DNA of 64,000 nt from Symsagittifera roscoffensis (Eukaryota; Xenacoelomorpha; Acoela; Convolutidae): assembly GCF_963678635.1 (NCBI RefSeq), contig NC_087064.1, positions 68,188,025 to 68,252,024 of the forward strand, read 5' to 3'. The notes below the pieces were generated by a model. It ran no database searches. It saw only the letters and a program-made list of their open reading frames with translations, and was not told the origin of the DNA. Shown here piece by piece: positions 52,801 to 64,000 of this stretch. Within the stretch, counting starts at the first letter, position 1; each line of letters opens with the position of its first letter. The position numbers and the translations under genes are program-made.

Positions 52801-55800
52801 GGGGGGGGGGGGGGGCGGATTTTTAAAAATTTTGGAAAAGTTTGTCGACCTTTTTTTAAGGTTGACTAAACTGATTTTTCGAGCTCTCCCAAAGCACTAA
52901 AAACACCATGTTTTGGCCAATTTTTCTGCTCCGCAGCCAAAACTTTATAAAAAAACAGGCCAAAAAAGATGTTTTTAGGCATTTGTTTATGAAAATTTTG
53001 ACCAAAAAAATTGAGTTTTTTCGGCGCAGGCTTCCCCCTCAAAATTAGTAAATATTTGCGCCTTTAGAAAAATTTTAGGGTCAGTCAGCCAAAAATGGGT
53101 ATATCAAATTAGTACAAAGGGGGTCAAATCCCTGAGGGGGCGTCCGCCCCCGCCCTAAATCCTCCGCTGGATATAGCATCAAATTTGACAGCCACATTTG
53201 CGCCCAAGGGGCAGTAAAATGAAAAATGATAAGCAACTCCTATGGACAAGCCCCCCACCCCCCTAAACTAGTCAAGTGATCAATTACCCTCCAATCAAAT
53301 TGAACGGCAAATTTCAGCAAAAAATACCTAATTTCAATTAGATAAAAAACGAATACTAGTAACCTTGCGAAGGATCTCTTCCCTAAATTGAGATTGTTCA
53401 CATGTTTCGAAATACATAACGAATCAACTTCTTTTGCCGTAATGCCAAATTACTTCTGGCTGTGCTCAAAATACACATAGCGAAACAGAATAATTTAACA
53501 GGATGATCTTGATAGCCGCTACATGTGACAAATTAATCAATTCCTAAGAAAACTATGCACCAACATAATAAACTTTTAATTATAAGATTACTGCTTGTCT
53601 GCGTCTGAGTAAACTTCGCTGAAATTCCAGTTGGAAAGAGTCAGAAAGAAAAAAGTTAATTAATCCAATATCAATTTACTTCCAATACTCACCAGAGGCG
53701 AAGAGTAGCTGCGTACCACTTCCGATACCAAACAAACAAAAAAATTCACCGAAACTACAATAATTTCAAACTGTTGTCTTAAATGATGTTTTATTTGAGG
53801 AATAAACTTCCTGAAACACAACGCTGACGTTAAATAACTTTTCAGAAACAATTATCAAACAAAAAACTAGAAGTGGGGTAAACTTCCAAATTTTTATCCT
53901 TCTTTCCAACCTCCGGAAACACACAAAGGGATATAAAACTATTTTATCCTACAAACGACGTATAACTACGCCACTAAGCCGATAAATTATAAGCCGAAAC
54001 AATTAATACAAGCAAAATTTTAACCCGGAATAAAACTTACATGATAAATTACAAGAAAAAGATTCAGTTAACTTACAAACAACGCGAATTTCGAAATCAA
54101 AATTTTGTTTTTAACACAAATAGTTGACTTGCTAAAAAGGCGCCACATTTCGAGAGGTTTTCGTGTTTAACAGCCACATCACATTTAATGAGAAAATGAA
54201 TGATCATCTAGAGAATCAAAAATTTAAGGTTAATTTTTGCTATTTTACGGAAATACAGTTTTCATTATCCACATCCTCACTATTAATTGTGCTGAGTTTG
54301 CTTATCTCAAAACAAAAAAACAGATATAAACTAGCAAGTAAAAAAACTTCAAAATGAATTTTACACAGAGGCGAAGTTGCACTTCGCATGCACAAGCAAA
54401 TACATGGCCAATAACTCTACTGGGGAAAAGTGAATGGGTAAAACTTTGAGTCTACAAAATTAAGTGACGCACGCCAATTAAGGCGCATTAGCAGTACCAG
54501 TCAATTTGAAAAAAAAATTACTATCTAATATGCCTCAATTTATAGAGCAGTCTATGGAGCAGTAATAACATGAAAAAAGTAAATTTAAAAAATAAAATGA
54601 ATTTTTTTAATTTCAGATTTTTTTTGAAAATCATCCACGCCATATTAAGTACAAAGTGATAAATTTTGCTCCTAGTAACAAATCAATTCTGGTAAATAAG
54701 CTTCCTTCAACCAATTTGGAACGATTTCTATGACGGATTACATCTCCGCTTACGCGTTAAAAGCGCGAAATATATCGCGCGTTAATTGTCCCAAATTGAC
54801 TAAAATGGCAATATTTAAACCCCCGTAACTTTACGAAAAATGATCACAGGTGGAATATCTTTTCAAATTTGAGCTCAGGGCAACAATACCTTTCGAATGA
54901 TATTTAAAAATCCCGTCAAAAATGGTTAGTTAAAAAGTCGAAACTTGTCTACAGAAAAAAAAACCACCCGAGCACAAATATTCTGTTACTTTCGTCACGA
55001 AAGCCGGAACAATAATAGTCTGTGTGAATAACCTTAGCATTTGCTGCACTTAATAGCTGTTTATTGATCAAAATCAACACTTTCAAAATGAACACATTTT
55101 ATCGCAACAATATTTGCGTCGCAAGAATATTTGCGAGTTAGGTTGAAACAAAAAGACAGTTCATACTATAAGACAAGCAATGCTTGGGTAAAAAAAGTTG
55201 CAGAAAAGCGAAAAGACAACAACCAAAACTGCATTTTTCATAGTTTTAGAAGATTTGGAAACAATCGGAAAGGGTTTCAAATTGTGAGAGCTAAACTCAA
55301 ACAATTTTAATCAAAATTGCTGAGCAATTAAATTTATGAAACTAATCAAAAATAAGTTGACAAATTTAGCCATTGTATGTATTTGGCCTGCGAAAAAAAT
55401 ATGCCGACAAAAATTAAACCGAAAGCGACGAAAAAAATTTAAATTTATTTTTTTTTACCTCAAATATATATAAAAACACGTTATGAAGGAATCTAAAGTA
55501 GCATAAAGTATTAGACTGTTAAATAAAAATCATCAGACGCGTGTGTGCAGCTAATATGATGTTAAGTGCTAAAAAAACTGAACAAATTTATTTTTTGGAA
55601 AAAACGTCTTGTGCGCCGTTGCAACATATTTGCAATCGCAAGTGTAATTAAAACGAACCTAGAACATTGCAGTCCCACGCATAGTCGTTATCTCTCGGCC
55701 AAATGTCCCGTAAACGCAATGAAATTCTAATTGAGTGCAATTTTTATCACAGAGGCGAAGCTTCGCAAGCACTAGCGAGAACACGACAAAAAGGAGCTCT

Positions 55801-58800
55801 ACAAAGTGCAATAAGAAAAATCATAAATAAGCCTCGAATCAGTATAAGCTCGGCTGCGTCACAGATTCGAACCTGCAACCTAAAGATAAAGAGTCTCACA
55901 CACTAACCACTCAGCCACGGACGCTTAATAGACACCAAATACTAGCCACAAAAAGCAGAGAACAGATGCTATGCAATTCCCTATGCTACAGATTTTCGCT
56001 GAAAATTCCCCTTTCGATTTTTGCTGAAAAACTGTTACCTGAATGCTATTTAAAACGACTTTAAATGACAAAACATAACCAAACATGTTGAAAAAATGTA
56101 CACAAAGGCAGAACTGAAATTCCCAGAAGCGGAAAAAAGCCACAAAGTAGTTTTGAAACACAGAGTCTGCAAAATTGCTTAAGTGACGCACGCCAATTAT
56201 GAGTCTACATAATTGCTAAGTGACGCAAGCCAATTATGACGCATTAGCAGTCAATTTGAAAAAAAAAGAAATTTACTAACTAAACATGCCTCAGTTTAGA
56301 GAGCGGACGCAATTTAACATTACAGTATACGAAAAAGTTCATTAAAAACATCCGACCATGTCCAGGTTCGAGTCCTCTTATTTTGATGCGGATCTTTTCC
56401 CCTAACTTTACGCTACAGATCCATGATACTTTGAAGCTAAAAAGCTGTTTGTTACAATAGTCTGTGTTAATATCCTTAGCATTGGCTGTACTTAATAGCT
56501 GGTTATTGATCAAAATGAACACTTTCAAAATAAACACATTTTGTCGCAACAATATTTGGGTCGAAACAATAATTGCGACTTGGGTTGGAAAAAATAGAGT
56601 TCATCCTTTCACACAAGCTTTGCTTGTGTAAATAGAAAAAAGCAAAAAAATTATTGATGAATTCTGAAAAAGAATGCCCTCTGCGGGAATCGAATCTCAG
56701 ACATCCAAAATGAGCACTTTTATTTGCCAGTTGGGCTGGAAAAAAGTGGAATTCGCAGATTAACAAAATGCTCGCAAGCTCGACTGTGTGAAAAGAGCAA
56801 GGAAACCAAATATTGAAACAACTTTCGAATTCCAAGAAAATACAAAAAATCACATTCAAGCTCTTTGAATTTCAAAAATTCAATAGGATTTTTCTTCTTT
56901 ATCCAATTTAGAAACAACTGGATCAAGGCTTAATTCTTAATTCCGCTGGGAAACCTTAAAACTGAAATCCACTTTCAAAACTGGAAGTCATTCACATTTC
57001 TCGTGACCTTTACACATCTGCTGTTCGATAGTTAGTAGTTCACCATGCAAAGTTTCATTGTAATATATCAACGTTGAGTTAGTTTTTCAACTTCGAAACT
57101 TCAAATGTCATTTTTTTTAACTTAAAAATTCAAATGATGGAGGAGGTAGGAGAAAAAAAAGAGCCCAAAGGAATTTGATGTTTTTTACCTCCTCCATGTC
57201 TGTGAATGAGTTAGCGTAGTCCCTTTGGCAGAACATGCGGATGTTGTGGTAGTGTCTCGGCACATTCACAACAATGCTCTCCAAAGTCTCCTTGAGGGTG
57301 ATGTTGAACCACATGAGGAAGTTGGCAGCTATCACATGCGCCAGCACTAAACGCGCCAGACCATTCCAGCTCTGGATACAAACCTACAAAAATATTTGTA
57401 CAAATCAAACAAGGCCAGATACTAAGAGATGCTACAATATCACAAATCGAGACAAGTCACAGCGCAAAAAAACAAGAATGTTTTTAAAAGCAACGGGAAG
57501 ACTGAAGTGCCATCGATGCCACATTTTCAATCTATTTGATTCGATGAACTCGATCAACAAAATTTTACACTAAAAATCATTTAACACTTTAATATCTCTT
57601 TCGCTACGCTACTATTTAGTTCTTTTTTACGACAAATATTTTCGGACGACCGACCCTAAAAATTATATCGGTGCCCAATATCTTAGGCGCCAATATTACT
57701 TTTAGGACCGACTACATTAGGCGCCAATCTATCTTAGAGCAGAACGCACGCCGAAAAAACTCGACTTTGTGGTCAAACAAAACCTTCCAAAAGTGCCAGA
57801 ACACAGCTTTTTTTGTGTTTTTTAAAATCGAAATATCAATTTACTCGATTTAAAAATATCGACAAAAGTTTATTTGAAGTTTTCAATTTGAAAAACCTCC
57901 GCCCCTCGAAAAAATCCTTGATCCACCCCATGAGTTCAGTATTAGACTTGATTAAATTGCAGCAAGACAAAACAGTACCTTTGAATGTATGAGAACGACG
58001 AACAGTTGTGTGACTTGGAAGAGAGCACGAAGAGATATGCTTCCGAGGCGTGCGTAGATATAACAGTGATCCTGATACTGAAACGTCTCCGCAATAATGA
58101 TAGCCGAATGAGCCAGACTTCCCAAACAGAAGACAGCCGCTCCAATTCTGATATAAATGGATCCATTGTGATGGTCAACGGGCGCACTGCCCCGTCTTTT
58201 GCCATAAATACATGCCAGACAGAGATACAGAGCTGCGATAGTGCCTCCCCCGTAGACATACATAGCGTAGAAATCAGCGTACTTCGGATCGTAGCTTCTT
58301 CGAGAGACAATATCGCCCATAGTAACTGCGACTCCCAACATGATTAGCAAGAGAGCGTAGAGACCACTCATAGTCTTGGTTGCAGCTGGTTGAGTTGATA
58401 ACGGAACGGTGCTTACTACAGAAGTCGCCACTGAAAAGTGGGATCTGCGATCATCATCCATTCCGCCTCCCCCTCCTCCCCTTTGAAGGGTGTCCAGTCC
58501 GTAAGTGTTATACACAGGGCCCGTACCATAGCCCGCTGTCCCCATTTCCATTTCGGGTCGGGGTGGAGTTATGGGTCTGGGCATCGTCTGGTATCTCTCG
58601 CTTCGGTCCCCAGTGGAAAATCCACGCTGGTATGTATTCCTCTCACCAGTATTCATTACGTCTAAATAAATTCCACAGATCAACAACAGAGTTGGCGAAT
58701 ATCAAAAAAGAACAAACTCTAAAAATGCTTTTTCGGATACAAAAAATCACAATTCGAATTGAGTCAAATAAAACAATGTGTAAGATAAATACAATTTAAA

Positions 58801-61800
58801 CATGGCAATGGTTAATGTAAAAATGACTGTGGTAGAATTGTGATTTTACTGAGCAAACGTAGGTATAATCCGCTTCGCTTTTTACCAGCACTACAACATA
58901 CTACATACAAAACGTGCCACTACTGACTGAGCAAATGCTTAGTTCAATTGAAACCAAATTACGTGCCATTTCCATCAGCACACGGCGGGATGTGTTGGTA
59001 AGCGTAAAACTAATGCTGCTTCTGCTTGCAAAACAAAAACAACCTGATTGCAATGTGGTCTGTTGAAAAAAAACTTCATGTACAGTCCATGCTCTTCATT
59101 AATTTCGTAAACGTTAAAACAATCTTTTAAATATTTTTCAAGGCTAATTTGCGTAACATTTATTCACGATTATTCGTGTAAATTTTTCCCAAAAACAATA
59201 AGTCATACTTTCGCGATGCAGGAATGATTTTTGATAAAATTTGGATCCGCCTCTAATTTCAACATTTTAAACCGGAGTTGAACGAACTTCATTAAAAGAG
59301 ATTCCGGATTCGCTCTTCACTTACAGCCTGGCTCTTGTTCTATTGCACTGCCTCTGTCTCTCTGTGTGTAACTAGGTCTGGGTTGAGATGTCACTCCGGG
59401 TCCTCCACTTGGCCTCGGTTGAGTAGAAGGGCGGCTCGCAGGAGGAGCAGCTGAATTGGGTAGATACATTAGAGCTGTCTGATCGCCATTAATAACAACA
59501 TCGCCAATTGAAAACTATTTAATAATATGATTTGTCACTCGGCCACATTTGATGTTCATTCTTGGTTACAGATTTTGCGTTGAAAAAAGTAGAAAAAAAT
59601 CATCCGGTGCTCAGGTTAAGTTTCATTTTAGTGGTCGGAATAATTACTTAATTTTCCGTGAAAAAACTTCGATCCACCTTTAACCAAAATTAGGTCAGTA
59701 AAAAATTAGAAAATGTGAACTTTTTTATAAATCCTTTTTCAACAAAATATACTTTCAGAATCGGTAGTTAATGATTATCTAATTTTCCGATTTCGACTAT
59801 CTGCCAAAATACTTTTATTATCTGGAGTACATCAAACAATCGAATAACAAGCGTCATCGAACAAATTGGTCCAATTAAGCCAGAAATAGGATTATTAACT
59901 CAAATTATACATTTAGGTCAACAAAATTTCACGAAAACCATGAGCGAAAAACGTGTGAAAATGCATATAAAACAAAAACTTAATTTGTAAACAGTTTCGA
60001 ATACCTTTTCATATCTTATGTTAGAAGCAAAACTTCTTCAGTTTTTTTAATCTTCAGTATTTCTAATTGTTTCATTCTGACTCATAGTCGTTTAAAAGCG
60101 TTTAGATTCAATCTAAACGTATTGATTAGCACTGCGTAAATTCCAATTTTCAAGCACAGAAGCAAAGGTGCATTTCGCAAATACAAGCAAGAGAACGGCA
60201 AAAGGTAGCTTTAAAAGGGTCAAATAAGGAAGTAAAAATAAGCCTGGATAAATAAAACTACTGCTATGTTCCGGAATCGAACCCCAACTTCGAGATTAAG
60301 ATTCACACGTTCTTGTATCTGTGCGATGTTCGCTAGAAAATCGTAAGACACTAGCAATCAATAAACCCGCTACAACAGATGCTTAATTGCAAAAGCTATG
60401 CACCAAAAATGGCAACAAATGAGCACCTTTGTTTGCAACTAGGCCTGGAAAAAAGTGCAGACGTAATATAACACTACGCATGCAGCCTCAATGTTCTAAG
60501 TTTCTTCACATGGCATATGTTTCCTTAGAATCAAATGAAGATACTTTAAGGGCATTCGCTCTCCTGTTTGCGTTTCTTTTCACGTTTGTTTTTGAGAGTT
60601 GTTTTTACTACCCAACGTGAGATTTTCATTGGAATAAAACTGTCATAATAGTTCAGATCTTTTCAGATTGAATGTTGAGGCTAAGGGTCCCATTAGTGCT
60701 ATCATTATCTGTATCTTGTAACTTGGACTGCAACGGAAAACTGAACCCCGGCTTATATCGTAGTTATCAAACACAATAAGTTTTCTAAACGCTATTACGT
60801 TATCTATAATTTTCTTTAGCATGGAGATAAAGTCGATTGGAGCCATGCTATGAATTTGTCTATTGCTTTTCTTTATATTCCTCATACGAGATCAATGCAG
60901 GTGCCAGTTACTTCACTTTCACGCGTCACTGCAATCGGAGAAAACAGCTGATGATTTCATGATACAATTAATTCTCTCGGACGGTCAAAAAAAAACTCAA
61001 AAAGAATGTGGCTCTGGTTTGAACTCATTTGCGACAAAAGAAATTCCCAAAAACTCTGAGGTCTCGTAAATTTCCAGATAGCAGCCTGTAAATTACATTG
61101 GGAGCTGTTATAATTTTATCCTGCCCTATTACTTCATTTCGACAGCTGATAACTCGAATACCAACTTATTACTTATTTAATGTTCGTGTTCGGAAAAGAG
61201 TCCCACTCTTCCTCCTCTGGAGTGTCGTGCATAAGAAAAAACTTTAGCCCATCAGTATTGAAAAACTCTGGTAAATCTTCTGGATATAAGTCAACTACCG
61301 CACAGGCAATCATAGAATCTCGGGCGATTGTACATTTTGCTTCTCGGAAGAACATTATCACATCCTGTAAACAGTGTGACCTGACAAAATATGGGTAGAT
61401 TGTTCAGGAAAAAAAATCTTTGAGGAATAGCTTTCGAGTTCGTTAATTTTCTTCTTCGAAGTTAATTTCCTTCTTCAAAAAATATACATCCTTACTCGGA
61501 GTAGGAATCGTCTCTTGCTAGCTGTCATGTGTACTAACAAATCGGATAAAACAGCTTTCAATTGAAAGTAGGTACTTTCGCATAAATGTTCAATCCTTTC
61601 TTTCATATTACTAATAGTCATTTCTGCGACACTCGTGGGTAGAAGTACAAACTCAGTTTACGACTCAACACTGAAACTATCTTATACAATTAGACTAATC
61701 TTAACACATGCAAGAAGCGTTTCAGGGCAAATGTTCAGCAACTTGGTTGATATTCACTCACCCACCAATCCTGCCCTGGAGTTCCACGTTGTATCTGTGA

Positions 61801-62808
61801 AGTCAGATGGATGGTCACTGTGCACCGGAGACATCCCCCTCGCCCCAGTCCCGTTTCGACCCAGTGGGGGCAGCAGACCCACATCGGAGTTCATGTCAAT
61901 CAAATCCTCCTCCTGCGCACCTAGGAGAATGGCAACTAAAGGTTTTTGTTCAGAAAGAACCTTATTCTCAGGTGCATTAATTAAACCCTACCTAAGCAAT
62001 CTTATGATTTCAGGTCAAGCATAACTACCACTGCGTCAATAAATTATGCATCATACTTATTGTGATATTTTCTAAAAACGATCAATTTTAAAAGCGAGCG
62101 TCCGATAGTTCAAAACTGTGGTCGCGTTATAACAGAAAACCCTAGCTCCGCATTTTTTATTAAAATTTATTTGGCTTGTCTCTCATAATTGCATGTCACT
62201 CCCAATTGTAACACGTATTTTAATGTAACACCGCACTTTCTAGGAACTCATTAATGTCAGTAGTTGTAGTTGTACCAGTGCCACTCACCTGGACTGTGTC
62301 TAGATGCTCCTTGAGACCCGTTCGGCTGTCTTCTACTTGGATCACTTGAACTCTCCTTTCTTCGATTCCTACTTGAGTTGTTCTGCCCAAGCTGGCTGAA
62401 GATGTCGTTGAACTCTCGGTCTCTGGTCGAGTCTTGACTTTCTCTTCGGTTGTCTACAATTGGACCCCCTGTCGCGTTAACTTCTCTCGTATCTCTTGCT
62501 TGTGATAGATTCTGTCGGCTATTTTGGTTCGCATTAGATGCTGTATTACTACTACTTTTACCAGTATTGTTGTAAAGATCACGCTGTTGGTTTTGCGTAC
62601 TATTGCCGTTTGAGTTTGTAATGGTATTGCTATTTCTCTGTTGTTTGTTTGCGTTTTTATTATACAGTGATGGCTGTGTATTTCTCAGCTGCTGCTGTGT
62701 TTTATTTGTGCGATCATGTCTATTACTTGAGTCATTCAGAAGAGACGAATTCGCTTCTTCAAGCTCCAAGTCTGACATGAACTGACGGTCTTTGCCAAAA
62801 ATTGACAT
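49857..62808 (-). CDS. Otopetrin-like proton channel (831 aa, 8 exons)
   Basis: Exons (minus): 62808-62289, 61920-61762, 59450-59325, 58661-57979, 57383-57189, 52492-52335, 50842-50432 and 50100-49857. They total 2496 nt, 831 codons plus TAA, with GT-AG borders and matching phases (1,1,1,0,0,2,2). Residues 1 to about 330 are cytosolic and polar. The first 170 are rich in N, Q, S and R, the next 100 in P, G and R. Twelve hydrophobic segments follow, as in otopetrins: for example GLYALLLIMLGVAVTMGDIV, RALFQVTQLFVVLIHSK, LAHVIAANFLMWF and NPILVPMAVAYCVIAGF. The typical end has FYGIINWNVMLHF and YRFHSVCCFIDVWKF. Otopetrins form dimeric proton-selective channels of the plasma membrane, used in acid sensing and in calcium carbonate handling. 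The paralogue (OTOP1-3) cannot be told. The first three exons rest on phase fit more than on homology. Confidence 0.9.
51285..51470. repeat. Dispersed repeat R, copy 1
   Basis: A block of about 185 bp with AAAGCTCTTTGAA, GAGAAAACTCGATCAATGGG, and CCACTTTCGAAACTAGAAGT, ending near a GTGACCTTTTACAC word. The same order of words occurs at 51700-51890, 56857-57040 and 63808-63975. It lies in intron 6 of the otopetrin gene. Confidence 0.7.
51700..51890. repeat. Dispersed repeat R, copy 2
   Basis: Similar in order to copy 1: AGGAAAACTGGATCAAAAG, then TTTTTGAAACTAGAAGTTAT and TCCTTCCTTTAGAG. It is more diverged than copy 1, in the same intron and same orientation. Confidence 0.65.
52775..53169. mobile_element. 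hAT-like MITE, third copy, with 8-bp target duplication
   Basis: Begins CAGGAGCGGATCTAGG and ends CCCTAAATCCTCCGCTG, imperfect inverted CAG...CTG ends. The flanks GATACAGC (52767-52774) and GATATAGC (53170-53177) differ at one position. The interior, with a G run, TCGACCTTTTT and CCCCCTCAAAATTAG, matches the copies at 29457-30098. At 395 bp it is the fullest copy. It lies in intron 5 of the otopetrin gene. Confidence 0.85.
53178..54361. other. Otopetrin intron sequence, nothing recognised
   Basis: This is AT-rich intron sequence. I see no coding block, RNA gene or clear repeat pair. Short open frames on both strands are unconvincing. Confidence 0.5.
54362..54560 (-). repeat. SINE-like / dispersed repeat fragment
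   Basis: The part ACAGAGGCGAAGTTGCACTT with a following ACAAGCAAATACATGGC resembles the body of the SINE-like copies at 55745-55930 and 60150-60345. After it comes AAGTGACGCACGCCAATTA and GCATTAGCAGT, repeated at 56170-56250. The head is missing. Confidence 0.5.
54640..54900 (+). repeat. Dispersed repeat, partner of 27335-27600
   Basis: It contains TTACATCTCCGCTTACGCGT and TCGCGCGTTAATTG in inverted relation to the copy left of CIMIP2C. It lies in otopetrin intron 5. Confidence 0.7.
55010..55220. repeat. Direct repeat shared with 56440-56640
   Basis: The text TAGTCTGTGTGAATAACCTT, GGTTATTGATCAAAAT-like words, ACACATTTTATCGCAACAAT and a CAAGCAATGCTTGGGTAAA end recur in the same order at 56440-56640 with moderate divergence. 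Confidence 0.7.
55745..55930 (-). repeat. tRNA-derived SINE (best copy)
   Basis: On the minus strand, the head at 55924-55856 folds like a tRNA. The acceptor arms GCGTC and GACGC pair, the A box is TGGCTGAGTGGTTA, and the B box is GGTTCGAATCT. The anticodon loop reads CTCTTTA (CTT, Lys-like), but the stem is only 4 bp. Downstream (to the left) follows the body ending in TTCGCCTCTG. The weak anticodon stem and the attached body argue for a SINE rather than a working tRNA gene. Confidence 0.6.
56140..56290. repeat. Short tandem repeat of a GAGTCTRCAWAATTGC unit
   Basis: Two neighbouring units of about 40 bp, each with GAGTCT, AATTGC, AAGTGACGCA and GCCAATTAT, are followed by GCATTAGCAGTCAATTTG. 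A single unit with the same tail occurs at 54440-54560. Confidence 0.65.
56350..56390 (+). repeat. tRNA-like B-box remnant
   Basis: CATGTCCAGGTTCGAGTCCTC contains a clean B box (GGTTCGAGTCC) but no A box at the right distance. It is a SINE remnant at most. Confidence 0.35.
56440..56640. repeat. Direct repeat shared with 55010-55220
   Basis: Same word order as the upstream copy (TAGTCTGTGTTAATATCCTT, ACACATTTTGTCGCAACAAT, and CACAAGCTTTGCTTGTGTAAA). The pair points to a duplicated or twice-inserted element in otopetrin intron 5. Confidence 0.7.
56857..57040. repeat. Dispersed repeat R, copy 3
   Basis: Shares AAGCTCTTTGAATTTC, AACTGGATCAAGG, CGCTGGGAAACC, CCACTTTCAAAACTGGAAGT and GTGACCTTTACAC in the same order as copy 1. 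It lies close to exon 5 of the otopetrin gene. Confidence 0.7.
60150..60345 (-). repeat. tRNA-derived SINE, older copy
   Basis: The reverse strand has a B box GGGGTTCGATTCC (about 60275-60290), and the body word GCATTTCGCAAATACAAGCAA parallels the copies at 54362 and 55745. The A box is decayed. It lies in otopetrin intron 2. Confidence 0.5.
60346..61761. other. Otopetrin intron 2, right part, nothing recognised
   Basis: I checked both strands for exons. Frames such as those near 60429-60620 and 61173-61398 lack splice-site support and family motifs. No repeat pair is evident. Confidence 0.5.
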
Positions 62809-63280
62809 TTTTACGTGTTTTAATCAATACTAAGCTACTTTTTACAATCAAACAACTTTTTAAATCCACAAAAATAAACTATTTAATGAAGCAAATAAGA
62901 AAACTAAAAATCTATTGTAAAAGAATGAAACTAGCTAAGATTTGAATTAAAATTAAATATGTGACAGATATTGCAATAGTAATTGTCTAAAGGCCTCGCT
63001 AGTCTATTTACATGGCAACCTGAAAAAAGAAGAATCACTTTTCATCGTCATATCAAAAAGTGTGCTCGATTGAAAAATTGAGTGCCGATGACAGAACATT
63101 AAAAGCGCTAATGAAAATTAAAATGTGCATCCAATTCAGACTTTTTCTACATATCCTATTCTAATCATTTTTTTTAGCAAATAAAAGTAATGAGTAAAAT
63201 GAGAGAAGCGCTAATGATAAGATATTTCAGCAAACATAAAAAGACAGAAACTGAGAAACGTAGATATTCCAATATTTGTG
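62809..63280. other. Upstream region of the otopetrin gene
   Basis: This is AT-rich sequence upstream of the otopetrin ATG (62806-62808; the start has A at -3). It should include the 5' untranslated region and promoter. I cannot place a TATA box, CpG-rich core or further 5' exon with confidence. Confidence 0.45.
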
Positions 63281-63795
63281 TTCCAATCTAGCCTATGCCA
63301 ATCTACCCTTTATGTACCTATGCCAATCTAGCCTATGCCAATCTACTCTATGTTCTACAAAAAGTTCAATTGCTCGGAGATAACTGAGCTGACTACCTCG
63401 GTTTAAGATAGCCTGTGGGCGCGCTACGCACGCGTCGACGCGAGAACCGGTTCTTATTATCGTATAGTCCTACACTCTGATGGCAAGCTCGCAGCACCTT
63501 GGCGCGACTGCTGCGATCAATCTGCGCTCCCCTCTCTTAATGAGAGGTTGTAGTTGGGCCATTTGCAGACAGGCGGGGATGTCCGTCGAGACCACTACTG
63601 GTAGGCGGCACATCTCGACCCTAACTCGTGGGCAATTAACAACAACTGCAGCGATCACTATTTTGCTGTTATCATTCTGTCGTAAATTAAGCTTAGGGTA
63701 GATTGGCATAGGGTAAATTGGTACATAGGGTAGAATGGAAGAGGTAGAAGGGTATAAGGTAGATTGGAATGGGGTAGATTGCCCTGCTACCCAAA
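63281..63795. repeat. Foldback element with CCAATCTACCCTATG units
   Basis: Left arm (63281-63353): four or more units like CCAATCTAGCCTATG in tandem. Right arm (about 63693-63780): the same unit in reverse orientation, GGGTAGATTGGCATAGGG and variants. The central 63410-63690 part is clearly more GC-rich than its surroundings and has an open minus-strand frame of 145 codons (63470-63907) with no recognised domain. This looks like a foldback or satellite-ended transposon. Confidence 0.65.
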
Positions 63796-63807
63796 ATATA
63801 TGGCCCT

Positions 63808-64000
63808 GAAGCTCTTTGAATTTCGGGACGAATTTATGATCGACACTGCTTAGACAAAATTTACTCAATTGAGAAAACTGGATCAATAGGTAAAATTCCG
63901 ATTCCACTGGTAAATCTCAAAATTTAAAGCCACTTTCGAAACTAGAAGTAGTTCACGTTTCACGTTTTTTTGCGCCATTTCCACGTTCTTTTTTGAAAGT
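63808..64000. repeat. Dispersed repeat R, copy 4 (runs to the window edge)
   Basis: Contains AAGCTCTTTGAATTTCGGG, GAGAAAACTGGATCAATAGG and CCACTTTCGAAACTAGAAGT, as in copies 1 to 3, followed by a GTTCACGTTTCACG word. It may continue beyond the window. Confidence 0.65.

Noticed and set aside
55856-55924. A functional tRNA-Lys(CTT) gene on the minus strand
   Set aside because: Anticodon stem is only 4 bp, position 37 is not a purine, and the segment carries a SINE body; the copies nearby show it is a repeat.
61173-61398. Possible extra exon in otopetrin intron 2
   Set aside because: Exons 2 and 3 join with matching phase without it, and the candidate lacks a paired acceptor and donor.

Overview
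The window is a piece of an AT-rich animal nuclear genome. Spliced genes with GT-AG introns, axonemal and sperm-tail proteins, an otopetrin and a high load of transposons all point to a metazoan, probably a marine invertebrate. I cannot name the species.

Positions 1429-24774 are one very large LTR retrotransposon of the Ty3/Gypsy type, about 23.3 kb, coding on the minus strand. Its two LTRs (1429-2352 and 23888-24774) differ by about six substitutions and two indels, so the insertion is young. Read on the minus strand, the order is: LTR, possible PBS, a 3-kb leader with an array of a CCCCTCCGGATT-type motif, Gag, a second zinc knuckle, protease, RT, RNase H, integrase with a GPF box, a macro-domain-like protein, a spacer, a 1280-aa protein with a complete SGNH (GDSL-esterase) signature and a second SGNH-like region, three more unknown reading frames, PPT, LTR. 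This copy carries six in-frame stops and about four frame changes, plus a perfect 1397-bp tandem duplication around the start of the SGNH reading frame. The roughly 9 kb after integrase is the most unusual part of the window.

24775-28529 is transposon debris: a broken target ORF, nested direct and inverted repeats, and a TIR element at 26051-27280.

28530-41078 holds two host genes arranged head to head: CIMIP2C/FAM166C (minus, 4 exons, 147 aa) and STPG1 (plus, 7 exons, 359 aa). Their start codons are 491 bp apart. Both encode ciliary or sperm-flagellum proteins, which suggests a shared bidirectional promoter. Their introns contain hAT-like MITEs with 8-bp target duplications, a foldback element and a 5'-truncated LINE with target duplication.

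41079-49856 is a gene-free stretch with decayed endonuclease/RT LINE copies. 49857-62808 is a complete otopetrin gene (minus, 8 exons, 831 aa, 12 predicted membrane segments), whose introns hold SINE-like and other repeats. 62809-64000 is intergenic and ends in a foldback repeat.
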